From NCBI GenBank assembly GCA_009779295.1, contig WREN01000031.1, positions 1 to 12,518 on the forward strand: 12,518 nt of DNA. Reading direction: 5' to 3'. The stretch is from Oscillospiraceae bacterium (GTDB lineage Bacteria; Bacillota; Clostridia; Oscillospirales; CAG-272). Position 1 is the stretch's first letter, and every line of letters starts with the position of its first letter. The position numbers and the translations under genes were made by a program. Positions 1-5,573 of the stretch are shown piece after piece. The notes under the pieces were generated by a model, which worked only from the letters and a program-made list of their open reading frames with translations, was not told the origin of the DNA and ran no database searches.

Positions 1-172
1 CGGCAATCGTACCCATTCCGAACGATATGTTCGGCACGAAAATTCCGTCCATGACGTCGAGATGTAAATATTCCGCTCCGGCTTTCTCAACTTTTATGAC
101 TTCATCCGCAAGATGCGCGAAATCGCAAGCAAGTATAGACGGTGAAATTTTTATCGGTGAAAATTTTTTCAC
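1..172 (-). CDS. rpe: Ribulose-phosphate 3-epimerase, N-terminal part (runs off left edge)
   Basis: Only the first 57 residues are present; the rest lies beyond base 1. The family interconverts D-ribulose 5-phosphate and D-xylulose 5-phosphate in the cytosolic pentose phosphate pathway, using a TIM barrel with a divalent metal. Visible signatures are the N-terminal SPSILACDF segment (residues 10-18) and HLDVMDGIFVPN (37-48), which carries the metal ligands His37 and Asp39 and the catalytic-loop Asp. The start is a GTG at 172, chosen because a full AGGAGGT Shine-Dalgarno site lies 8 bases upstream and because it places the conserved segments at their usual distance from the N-terminus. It follows ispF by 13 bp and is the last visible gene of the leftward operon. 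The identification is firm despite truncation by the window. Confidence 0.95.
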   Translation of the reverse strand, partial: MKKFSPIKISPSILACDFAHLADEVIKVEKAGAEYLHLDVMDGIFVPNISFGMGTIA

Positions 173-180
173 TATGGAAA

Positions 181-187
181 ACCTCCT
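181..187 (-). promoter_or_regulatory. Ribosome binding site of rpe, overlapping the ispF stop
   Basis: On the minus strand these bases read AGGAGGT, a perfect anti-SD complement, 8 bases before the GTG start of rpe. The site overlaps the ispF stop codon (TAG at 186-188), so terminating ispF ribosomes could re-initiate on rpe. It is the evidence that decides the non-ATG start. Confidence 0.85.
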
Positions 188-659
188 AAAAATCTTTGAT
201 TGTACGGCAAATCAACACAACCGCGTGCGCGGCGATACCTTCGCCCGCTCCGGTGAAGCCCATACCTTCTTCGGTCGTGGCTTTGACGTTGACGTTTTCA
301 GTATGGAAAATACCGGCGATGTTTGATTTCATCTGTTCGATATACGACGACATTTTAGGATTCTCCGCGATAATCGTCGCGTCGATGTTCACGACTTCAA
401 AGTTACCGATAGCATATATTTGTTTAGCCAATTCTTTACTGTCAGCGTTCAAATACTTCTCGTCGGTATCAGGGAAGTGTTTCCCGATGTCGCCCAATCC
501 CAGCGCGCCGATCACAGCGTCCATTATGGCGTGGAGCAAAACATCAGCGTCTGAATGTCCCTGCAAACCCAAGTGATACGGTATTTCAACCCCTCCGATT
601 ATCAATTTTCGATTCTCAACTAAACGATGAACATCGTAACCGTGCCCTATTCTAAACAT
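186..659 (-). CDS. ispF: 2-C-methyl-D-erythritol 2,4-cyclodiphosphate synthase
   Basis: IspF cyclises 4-diphosphocytidyl-2-C-methyl-D-erythritol 2-phosphate to 2-C-methyl-D-erythritol 2,4-cyclodiphosphate with release of CMP, the fifth step of the MEP isoprenoid pathway. The protein has 157 residues, the usual family length. The start motif GHGYDVHRL (residues 5-13) supplies the metal ligands Asp9 and His11, and HSDADVLLHA (35-44) supplies His43. The C-terminal ATTEEGMGFTGAGEGIAAHAV stretch around residues 127-147 is the typical CMP-binding part. The ATG overlaps the 3' end of ispD by 8 bp, and an AAGGTGA site lies inside ispD about 6 bases upstream. The ispD-ispF order is the classical arrangement, here followed by rpe. 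No odd residues were seen, so the enzyme should be active. Confidence 0.97.
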   Translation of the reverse strand: MFRIGHGYDVHRLVENRKLIIGGVEIPYHLGLQGHSDADVLLHAIMDAVIGALGLGDIGKHFPDTDEKYLNADSKELAKQIYAIGNFEVVNIDATIIAENPKMSSYIEQMKSNIAGIFHTENVNVKATTEEGMGFTGAGEGIAAHAVVLICRTIKDF

Positions 660-1332
660 GTTTTCTCACCTTCAATATCGCTTCCGCCAGATAAAAATCA
701 TCCGGCGTGGTGATTTTGATATTCTCGTACCCGCAGTCGACGAGCTTGATTTTGTAACCCAAATTCTCAACAAGCATACAGTCGTCCGTCACTTCGATAT
801 TCTGTTCAATAGCAGCTTGATAAATTTCTGTTTTGAAAATCTGCGGCGTTTGCGCGCGCCAGATTTGCGAGCGGTCAACCGTCGCGGTGATGAAATCATC
901 AGCGTCGGATTGCTTTAACGTGTCTTTTGCTTTTTCGGCAGCCGTTGCACAGCCGTGGATGTATGCCTCGTGTGCTACGCGTTCAATCATTTCAGGAGTG
1001 ACGAGACATCTCGCCCCGTCGTGGATCGCTGCATAATCGCTCTTGACATATTTGAATCCATTCATAACCGATTGCTGACGCGTTTCGCCGCCTTTAACGA
1101 CGTATTTGACTTTCTTGAATTGATAGTCATCATAAAAACTCAATTCATCCTCACGCGCAACGACGATTATATCATCGACAAATTCACACTCCTCAAATTG
1201 CAGAATAGACCGCACAACGACAGGTATGCCGTCAAGAGGGGTTAATTGTTTTGTTTGTTTCTGCGATTCCGTCGGGAATCGTTTTATTCGAGAACCGTTT
1301 CCCGCGGCGACAATAATTGCGGATAAACTCAT
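652..1332 (-). CDS. ispD: 2-C-methyl-D-erythritol 4-phosphate cytidylyltransferase
   Basis: IspD transfers CMP from CTP to 2-C-methyl-D-erythritol 4-phosphate, the third MEP-pathway step. At 226 residues it has normal length. The nucleotide-binding loop AAGNGSRIK is at residues 9-17, with the conserved lysines in the KQTKQL segment (25-30). HDGARCLVTPEMI (104-116) matches the usual HD(A/G)ARP motif, except that Cys109 stands where Pro is common. WRAQTPQIF (158-166) and ENIKITTPDDF (203-213) are the C-terminal substrate-binding signatures. The ATG shares an ATGA overlap with the end of the upstream oxidoreductase gamma gene. The SD signal there is weak (GGGTA), so translation probably relies on coupling. 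It sits in the middle of the leftward operon, directly upstream of ispF. Confidence 0.97.
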   Translation of the reverse strand: MSLSAIIVAAGNGSRIKRFPTESQKQTKQLTPLDGIPVVVRSILQFEECEFVDDIIVVAREDELSFYDDYQFKKVKYVVKGGETRQQSVMNGFKYVKSDYAAIHDGARCLVTPEMIERVAHEAYIHGCATAAEKAKDTLKQSDADDFITATVDRSQIWRAQTPQIFKTEIYQAAIEQNIEVTDDCMLVENLGYKIKLVDCGYENIKITTPDDFYLAEAILKVRKHV

Positions 1333-1865
1333 TTATAACTGTACCCGATATTGAACGCCCTGCGGTTGAGGTCTATCATCGCCGCGCGCGATTTAGGAAT
1401 CGATTCAAGCATATGGTCAAGAAATTCGTCGCGCCCGAAGATTTTCGTCACCGCGAGCATTTTCGCGAGCATGATAACATTCGCCATACCCGTCAAACCG
1501 TTGTCCGAAGCCAGGCCGGACGCGGGAATGTAATATGTACCGTTCAGATCGTCGCGCCACGAAATTTTATTCACCAGCGAACTGTCGGAAAACAATATAC
1601 CGCCGGCACGCAGCATCGGCTCATATTTTTCGAACGATTCGAGATTGAAAACCATTAATATATCAGGTTTATTAAAAACGGGAGACCCGATTTCCTCATC
1701 GGAAATTATAACTCTGCAATTGGAAGTACCTCCGCGCGCTTCAGGACCGTATGATGGTATGTATGATACATATTTATCAAAGGCAAGCCCTGTGCCCGCA
1801 AGTTGTTTTCCCGCAAATTGTATACCCTGTCCCCCTGTACCCGCGATTAAAATACTTTTTGTCAT
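1329..1865 (-). CDS. 2-oxoacid:ferredoxin oxidoreductase, gamma subunit
   Basis: This 178-residue protein is the gamma (KorC/VorC-type) subunit of a CoA-dependent 2-oxoacid:ferredoxin oxidoreductase. The GTGGQGIQFAG loop at residues 9-19 and the SYGPEARGGTSNC motif at 38-50 are the hallmarks of this Rossmann-like domain (POR/KOR gamma), which contributes to CoA and subunit interactions. It is a separate protein, not fused to alpha, as is usual for KOR/VOR-type enzymes. A GGAGGG site at 1876-1881 sits in the last codons of the beta gene, 10 bases before the ATG; the gap to beta is 6 bp. The 3' end overlaps ispD by 4 bp. The substrate cannot be read from this subunit; branched-chain 2-oxoacids or 2-oxoglutarate are the main candidates. 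Confidence 0.93.
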   Translation of the reverse strand: MTKSILIAGTGGQGIQFAGKQLAGTGLAFDKYVSYIPSYGPEARGGTSNCRVIISDEEIGSPVFNKPDILMVFNLESFEKYEPMLRAGGILFSDSSLVNKISWRDDLNGTYYIPASGLASDNGLTGMANVIMLAKMLAVTKIFGRDEFLDHMLESIPKSRAAMIDLNRRAFNIGYSYK

Positions 1866-1871
1866 ATCTTT

Positions 1872-2618
1872 TTAACCCTCCGTAACATCTTTGTAAATGC
1901 CGAGTGGATAAAACGGCATCATATCGGTGCGTATCCATTCGAGCGCTTCTACCGGTGATTTGCCCCACTCTGTCGGGCAGGCGGATAACACTTCAACGAT
2001 CGAATATCCTTTGCCCGCCATTTGTATCTGGAACGCTTTTTTGATAGCCTTTTTCGTTGCGTTGACGTTTTTAACGCAATCGACTGCAACGCGTTCCGCA
2101 TACGCAGTACCATCTAAGGTAGCCAACATTTCGCATACTTTAATAGGCGAACCTTGAATGTTTTTCTCGCGGCCATACGGAGTTGTCATGGTGACTTGTT
2201 TGTAAAGCGTCGTCGGCGCCATTTGTCCGCCGGTCATGCCGTATATGGCGTTGTTGATAAATATCGTAGTTATATTTTCGCCCCTCGCGCCTACGTGAAC
2301 GGTTTCCGCCGTACCTATCGCGGCTAAGTCGCCGTCGCCCTGATACGTGAATAGAACGTTATTAGGATGAGCGCGTTTAACGCCCGTAGCGACCGCAGGA
2401 GCGCGTCCGTGCGGCGCCTGGATCATATCGCAGTCAAAAAAGTTATACGCGAATACAGAACATCCGACCGGAGCTATTCCGACCGTTCTGCCTTCTATTT
2501 CAAGCTCGTCGATAACCTGAGCGATCAGACGGTGTACTATACCGTGCGTGCAGCCCGGACAATAAGTGAGTTGAACGTCACTCAACGCTTTCGGTCTGTC
2601 AAAAACGATTTGTCCCAT
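1872..2618 (-). CDS. 2-oxoacid:ferredoxin oxidoreductase, beta subunit (TPP-binding)
   Basis: The beta subunit (KorB/VorA-type, 248 residues) binds thiamine pyrophosphate, where the 2-oxoacid is decarboxylated before electrons pass to FeS clusters. CPGCTHG (residues 20-26) is the N-terminal signature and Cys20/Cys23 are typical cluster ligands. PHGRAPAVATGVK (69-81) is a family motif. QGDGDLAAIG (93-102) followed by NNAIYGMTGGQMAPT (122-136) forms the Mg/TPP diphosphate-binding motif. There is no N-terminal ferredoxin domain; that role goes to the separate delta gene. The start overlaps the alpha stop by one base (TAATG). The long MTGGQ-containing loop resembles VorA/KorB enzymes rather than the large single-chain pyruvate:ferredoxin oxidoreductases. 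Substrate range remains uncertain. Confidence 0.95.
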   Translation of the reverse strand: MGQIVFDRPKALSDVQLTYCPGCTHGIVHRLIAQVIDELEIEGRTVGIAPVGCSVFAYNFFDCDMIQAPHGRAPAVATGVKRAHPNNVLFTYQGDGDLAAIGTAETVHVGARGENITTIFINNAIYGMTGGQMAPTTLYKQVTMTTPYGREKNIQGSPIKVCEMLATLDGTAYAERVAVDCVKNVNATKKAIKKAFQIQMAGKGYSIVEVLSACPTEWGKSPVEALEWIRTDMMPFYPLGIYKDVTEG

Positions 2619-3685
2619 TATGCTTTACCCCCTAAAATCTTTTTTATTTCGGCTAATATTTCTTCCGGAGCCGGCAGCATACCGCCCGTGCGTCCATAGA
2701 ATGATACCGGTTTAAGGCAGTGAGTTGATACTTTTACGTCGTCAACCATTTGTCCCATATTGAGTTCCGAAACGAGGAAATGTTTCGTTATATCTTTCTT
2801 CGCCAGATTCAACAGCGCGTCCGACGGATAAGGCCACAACGAAATCGGACGGAATAACCCGACTTTGACATTCTGTTTTCTCGCGAGATTAACGGCTGAT
2901 TTGCATATGCGCGCCGTGATACCGTAAGAAACGATAATAAGTTCCGCGTCGTCGGTCATATATTCCTCAAACATAACTTCATTCTTTTCAATTTCGGCGT
3001 AACGTTTGAATCTCGCAACAACAACTGCTTCGAGTTTTTCAGGTTCGATATATAAAGAATTGATAATATTCTTTTTGCGCTGATCGCCGTGACCGCAAGA
3101 CGCCCACGATTTGTCAGCCGGAGTGCTAATCACCATCTCGTCGAAATCGACCGCTTCCATCATCTGCCCGATTACGCCGTCCGTCAATATCATTGCCGGA
3201 ACTCTGTATTTTTCGCTTGTATCGAACGATTTGCTTGTCAATGTAACGATTTCCTGAATCGTTGACGGCGAATAAACGAGCAAACGCAAATCGCCGTGCC
3301 CCATAGCTTTGGTAGCTTGATAATAATCCGACTGCGCGGCTTGGATTCCACCGAGACCGGGACCTCCGCGCTGTACGTTCACGACAAGACACGGCAAGTC
3401 GCAGCCGGCGATATAGCTGAGTCCTTCGCTTTTCAAACTGATACCCGGCGACGACGACGAAGTCATAGCTCTCACGCCCGAAGCTGCCGCTCCGAGAACC
3501 ATATTTATTGCCGCGATTTCGCTTTCCGCCTGCAGACAAAGTCCGCCGACTTTCGGCATATTTTTCGCCATATATGCTGATATTTCATTTTGCGGTGTTA
3601 TCGGATAACCGAAGTAATGCCGGCAGCCGCACCTTATTCCGGCTTCGGCAACCGCTTCGTTACCTTTCATTAATACTTTTCCCAT
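2618..3685 (-). CDS. vorB: 2-oxoacid:ferredoxin oxidoreductase, alpha subunit (VorB-like)
   Basis: The 355-residue alpha subunit holds the pyrimidine-binding domain for TPP and a transketolase-like C-terminal domain. Visible motifs are GYPITPQNEI (residues 26-35), AESEIAAINMVLGAAASG (53-70), the glycine/serine loop TSSSSPGISLKSEGLSYIAG (75-94) and VQRGGPGLG (104-112). Length and motifs fit proteins called VorB (3-methyl-2-oxobutanoate:ferredoxin oxidoreductase) in Clostridia, and 2-oxoglutarate enzymes (KorA) are close relatives. The family converts 2-oxoacid plus CoA and oxidised ferredoxin to acyl-CoA, CO2 and reduced ferredoxin. A GAGGGAG site at 3697-3703 lies 11 bases before the ATG. The order delta-alpha-beta-gamma is the standard four-gene arrangement. 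The symbol reflects sequence style, not proven substrate. Confidence 0.9.
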   Translation of the reverse strand: MGKVLMKGNEAVAEAGIRCGCRHYFGYPITPQNEISAYMAKNMPKVGGLCLQAESEIAAINMVLGAAASGVRAMTSSSSPGISLKSEGLSYIAGCDLPCLVVNVQRGGPGLGGIQAAQSDYYQATKAMGHGDLRLLVYSPSTIQEIVTLTSKSFDTSEKYRVPAMILTDGVIGQMMEAVDFDEMVISTPADKSWASCGHGDQRKKNIINSLYIEPEKLEAVVVARFKRYAEIEKNEVMFEEYMTDDAELIIVSYGITARICKSAVNLARKQNVKVGLFRPISLWPYPSDALLNLAKKDITKHFLVSELNMGQMVDDVKVSTHCLKPVSFYGRTGGMLPAPEEILAEIKKILGGKA

Positions 3686-3706
3686 ACGTATTTTCTCTCC
3701 CTCAAT

Positions 3707-3916
3707 TTATAATTTTTCTACTTTAATAACTGTTTCCGGGCACATGACCGCGCACATTGCGCACGCGATACATTTTTCTTCGTCAGTGATGCAAGCGGGA
3801 TGATAGCCTTTTTTATTGAGCTTATCGGAAGCGAGGCTGATAATTTTTTTCGGGCACGCTTCCGCACAAAGTCCGCATCCTTTGCACCAATCGATATTGA
3901 TCGTTACTTTATTCAT
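3707..3916 (-). CDS. 2x[4Fe-4S] ferredoxin-like delta subunit of 2-oxoacid oxidoreductase
   Basis: This small protein of 69 residues contains two complete CxxCxxCxxxCP motifs: CKGCGLCAEACP (residues 11-22) and CIACAMCAVMCP (49-60). Each ligates one [4Fe-4S] cluster. As KorD/VorD, it passes electrons from the TPP site in the beta subunit to external ferredoxin. The about 25 residues between the motifs (LASDKLNKKGYHPACITDE) are the usual KorD-type insert, which argues for a dedicated subunit rather than a free ferredoxin. Its ATG follows directly after the stop of the P-loop gene (TAA then ATG, no gap), and GGAGG within the end of that gene lies about 12 bases upstream. The alpha gene begins 21 bp downstream. 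Confidence 0.95.
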   Translation of the reverse strand: MNKVTINIDWCKGCGLCAEACPKKIISLASDKLNKKGYHPACITDEEKCIACAMCAVMCPETVIKVEKL

Positions 3917-4552
3917 TTAGTTTTTTAACCTCCATATATTTTTAGTTACATTTTGCATTTTAAAAAAGTTTAAGTTTGTTGAATGAAAGATCAGCGGCAA
4001 GCCGCTGATTCGGCATACTTCACTTATGTATTCAAAAGAATTAAAAAGAATTTTCTCGTCTGTTTCCACGCCGATATTGCTGTTGTTGATGATACCCGTA
4101 CATTTTAAGCGTGATTTTTTCTCTATGTCGCGCAGCAGCGCGACTGCGTCAAGCGGATCCGCTGTCAGCGGGCGGTACATATTGCACACGCAAAACATAT
4201 CGTACTCACATTTGTCAAAATATTCTTTATAAACCGATAACGCCGTCGCTCCGTTGTCGTCGCCGCCTACGTCGTAGATAACATAGCCGTCTTGATTGAA
4301 AGTCGAATAAATTTCAGCGGGCAACGCGGGCATATCGACGTTTGTATTTGCGAACTCCGGAATGATACATTTTATACCCATTCGTTCAAGCAGGATTTTT
4401 GAATCCGCCATCCGGAAATACGGATTAACAATATCCATGTCAACGATAGTTACGTTTTTGTTTGATTGCCTTAACGTCATCGCGAGATTAACGGCGATGT
4501 TAGTTTTACCGGAGCCGTAATGTCCGGTTATGATTATGAAATTCTTGAACAT
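3917..4552 (-). CDS. SIMIBI-class P-loop ATPase (ParA/CooC-like) of unknown role
   Basis: This first gene of the leftward operon encodes 211 residues with a clear Walker A motif GHYGSGKT (residues 10-17). DMDIVNPYFR (38-47) resembles switch I of the MinD/ParA/NifH class, and YDVGGDDNGA (93-102) is a DxGG-type switch II. CNMYRP (123-128) and IINNSNIG (154-161) fit a core strand and a nucleotide-base contact region. The P-loop lacks the signature lysine (KGGxGKT) of true ParA/MinD proteins, so automatic 'ParA' names may mislead. No membrane segment or metal-binding cysteine cluster is evident. Its adjacency to the ferredoxin and 2-oxoacid oxidoreductase genes suggests a link to assembly or activation of that enzyme, as CooC and NifH-like ATPases serve metalloenzymes; this is inference only. 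A GGAGGT site (4557-4562) precedes the ATG. Confidence 0.8.
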   Translation of the reverse strand: MFKNFIIITGHYGSGKTNIAVNLAMTLRQSNKNVTIVDMDIVNPYFRMADSKILLERMGIKCIIPEFANTNVDMPALPAEIYSTFNQDGYVIYDVGGDDNGATALSVYKEYFDKCEYDMFCVCNMYRPLTADPLDAVALLRDIEKKSRLKCTGIINNSNIGVETDEKILFNSFEYISEVCRISGLPLIFHSTNLNFFKMQNVTKNIWRLKN

Positions 4553-4580
4553 ACAAACCTCCAGTTTTAATTTAAATTAC

Positions 4581-4609
4581 ATTATACCATAAACAAATCA
4601 ACATGACAA
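4581..4609 (-). promoter_or_regulatory. Sigma-A-type promoter of the leftward (oxidoreductase-isp) operon
   Basis: On the minus strand TTGTCA (4604-4609) is followed by a 17-base spacer and a perfect TATAAT (4581-4586). The bases just before the -10 box read TGG, giving an extended -10 element. Transcription should begin near 4574, leaving a leader of about 22 bases before the P-loop gene, with GGAGGT at 4557-4562. A/T tracts upstream of the -35 could act as an UP element. The match to consensus suggests strong expression unless repressed. Confidence 0.85.
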
Positions 4610-4623
4610 GACCTTTTGATAAA

Positions 4624-4652
4624 AAATTATTATAAAAATTTTTTAATAATTT
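4624..4652. repeat. A/T-only inverted repeat centred between the divergent promoters
   Basis: AAATTATTA at 4624-4632 is exactly complementary to TAATAATTT at 4644-4652. The 11 bases between them (T, five A, five T) extend the symmetry with one unpaired base. The centre, about 4638.5, lies within about 2 bases of the midpoint between the two -35 boxes. It sits inside a 35-base run with no G or C (4619-4653). It could be an operator for a shared regulator, paired UP elements for the two promoters, or simply curved A-tract DNA. Composition alone makes some A/T palindromes likely, so function is uncertain. Confidence 0.5.
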
Positions 4653-4663
4653 ACATATATTAT

Positions 4664-4692
4664 TTGAAATTTGCATTGGAATGTGTTAGAAT
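4664..4692 (+). promoter_or_regulatory. Sigma-A-type promoter of the rightward (cdaA-hemZ) operon
   Basis: TTGAAA (4664-4669), a 17-base spacer and TAGAAT (4687-4692) form a good sigma-A promoter, again with a TGT extended -10 element just before the -10 box. Transcription should begin near 4699, giving a leader of about 23 bases. The A/T-rich stretch at about 4642-4661 is in the position of an UP element. I see no further obvious promoter in the short gene junctions downstream, so this may drive the whole operon. Confidence 0.8.
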
Positions 4693-4709
4693 AATAATAT
4701 TATTTCGTG

Positions 4710-4715
4710 AAGGTG
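4710..4715 (+). promoter_or_regulatory. Ribosome binding site deciding the GTG start of cdaA
   Basis: AAGGTG lies 6 bases before the GTG at 4722. No ATG in the same frame gives a better-placed start, and the GTG start yields the expected CdaA N-terminus just ahead of the first membrane helix. Confidence 0.7.
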
Positions 4716-4721
4716 TTTTGA

Positions 4722-5573
4722 GTGAATACATTTATTGAGTATATTTCAAATATAAGGATTTCATTTGCTGATTTTATAGATATATTACTCCTATCGATTT
4801 TGCTTTACTATGTTTTCCGTTTTATACGTGACAGACGGGCAGGCAAATTGGCTATAGGCGTCGTTTTTTTGATTATTTTACAGTTTATCGGTGATATATT
4901 TGATTTGGTCGCTGTAAAATTTATCATGCAAAATGTATTTCAAGTCGGAATAATCGCGATTATTATATTATTTCAGCAGGAACTGCGTTCTTTGCTTGAA
5001 AACGTAGGCGGAGAATCGCTTAAGGGATTGAAAAGTATCGGACAGCAAAAAGACCGGCAGATAATAATGAATATGATAAATGAATTATGCGAAGCGTTAT
5101 TTGATATGTCACAGACCAATACCGGAGCGCTTGTCGTAATAGAACGTTCTACCAAACTCGGTGACGTTATTAAAGAAGGCACGATAACCGACGCGGTGAT
5201 GTCCGCTTCTTTATTGAAAAATATATTCACAAATAAATCTCCGCTCCACGACGGCGCGGTGATAATCCGCAATTTCCGGATTTATTCAGCCGGATGCCAG
5301 CTTCCGTTATCGACAAATATAAAAAGCGGTAAAGAATTGGGGATGCGTCACCGTGCGGCGTTGGGAATGAGCGAAACCAGCGACGCAGTCGTACTTGTCG
5401 TTTCGGAAGAGAACGGCGTTATATCGTTAGCAATAGACGGTCAGTTAAGACGCAATTACGATTATGAAACAATAAGAAGCGAACTCGACGAGATATTCTT
5501 GACCAATACAACTAAAGCGAAAATGAAATTATTTTCGCGTAAAGGCGGTGTGGAATCAGATGAAAAAAAATAA
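4722..5573 (+). CDS. cdaA: Diadenylate cyclase CdaA (c-di-AMP synthase, membrane-anchored)
   Basis: CdaA condenses two ATP into cyclic di-AMP, an essential second messenger in many Firmicutes that controls potassium and osmolyte transport and cell-wall homeostasis. The 283-residue protein has hydrophobic N-terminal segments (about residues 18-35, 42-60 and 70-84), then a short linker helix and the DAC (DisA_N) catalytic domain (about 120-255). The catalytic motifs are SPLHDGAVI (173-181, DGA at 177-179) and RHRAA (209-213), with SETSDAVV (217-224) after it. The residue before RHR is Met208, where many family members have Thr (GTRHR). Length and layout match CdaA (DacA/YbbP). The gene is first in the rightward operon and overlaps cdaR by 14 bases, as in the well-known cdaA-cdaR pair. 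Confidence 0.97.
   Translation: MNTFIEYISNIRISFADFIDILLLSILLYYVFRFIRDRRAGKLAIGVVFLIILQFIGDIFDLVAVKFIMQNVFQVGIIAIIILFQQELRSLLENVGGESLKGLKSIGQQKDRQIIMNMINELCEALFDMSQTNTGALVVIERSTKLGDVIKEGTITDAVMSASLLKNIFTNKSPLHDGAVIIRNFRIYSAGCQLPLSTNIKSGKELGMRHRAALGMSETSDAVVLVVSEENGVISLAIDGQLRRNYDYETIRSELDEIFLTNTTKAKMKLFSRKGGVESDEKK

Larger units (their letters stand above)
4553..4721. promoter_or_regulatory. Divergent intergenic promoter region
   Basis: This 169-bp, strongly A/T-rich gap separates the two operons. It contains a sigma-A-like promoter in each direction, an all-A/T dyad between them and one Shine-Dalgarno site per side. The predicted 5' untranslated leaders are only about 22-23 bases, too short for a riboswitch or attenuator. 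No open reading frame worth calling lies inside. Confidence 0.85.

Noticed and set aside
196..576. 126-residue open frame on the + strand
   Set aside because: It lies wholly antisense to ispF, whose catalytic motifs are intact. It has no recognisable domain or good ribosome site.
3126..3539. 137-residue Arg-rich frame on the - strand within the alpha subunit gene
   Set aside because: It is an alternative frame of the vorB-like gene with extreme Arg/Ser bias and no family resemblance, in a region where the alpha-subunit motifs are continuous.
4624..4652. Rho-independent terminator
   Set aside because: The inverted repeat has no G-C pairs, and transcription on both sides points away from it, so there is nothing to terminate.
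4553..4721. Possible riboswitch (c-di-AMP ydaO or ppGpp type) in the divergent leaders
   Set aside because: Predicted leaders are only about 22-23 bases on each side, and no structured G/C-containing elements are present.
5548..5559. Upstream GTG start for cdaR adding four residues
   Set aside because: The GTG overlaps the probable ribosome site. The ATG at 5560 gives the typical charged start directly before the membrane helix.
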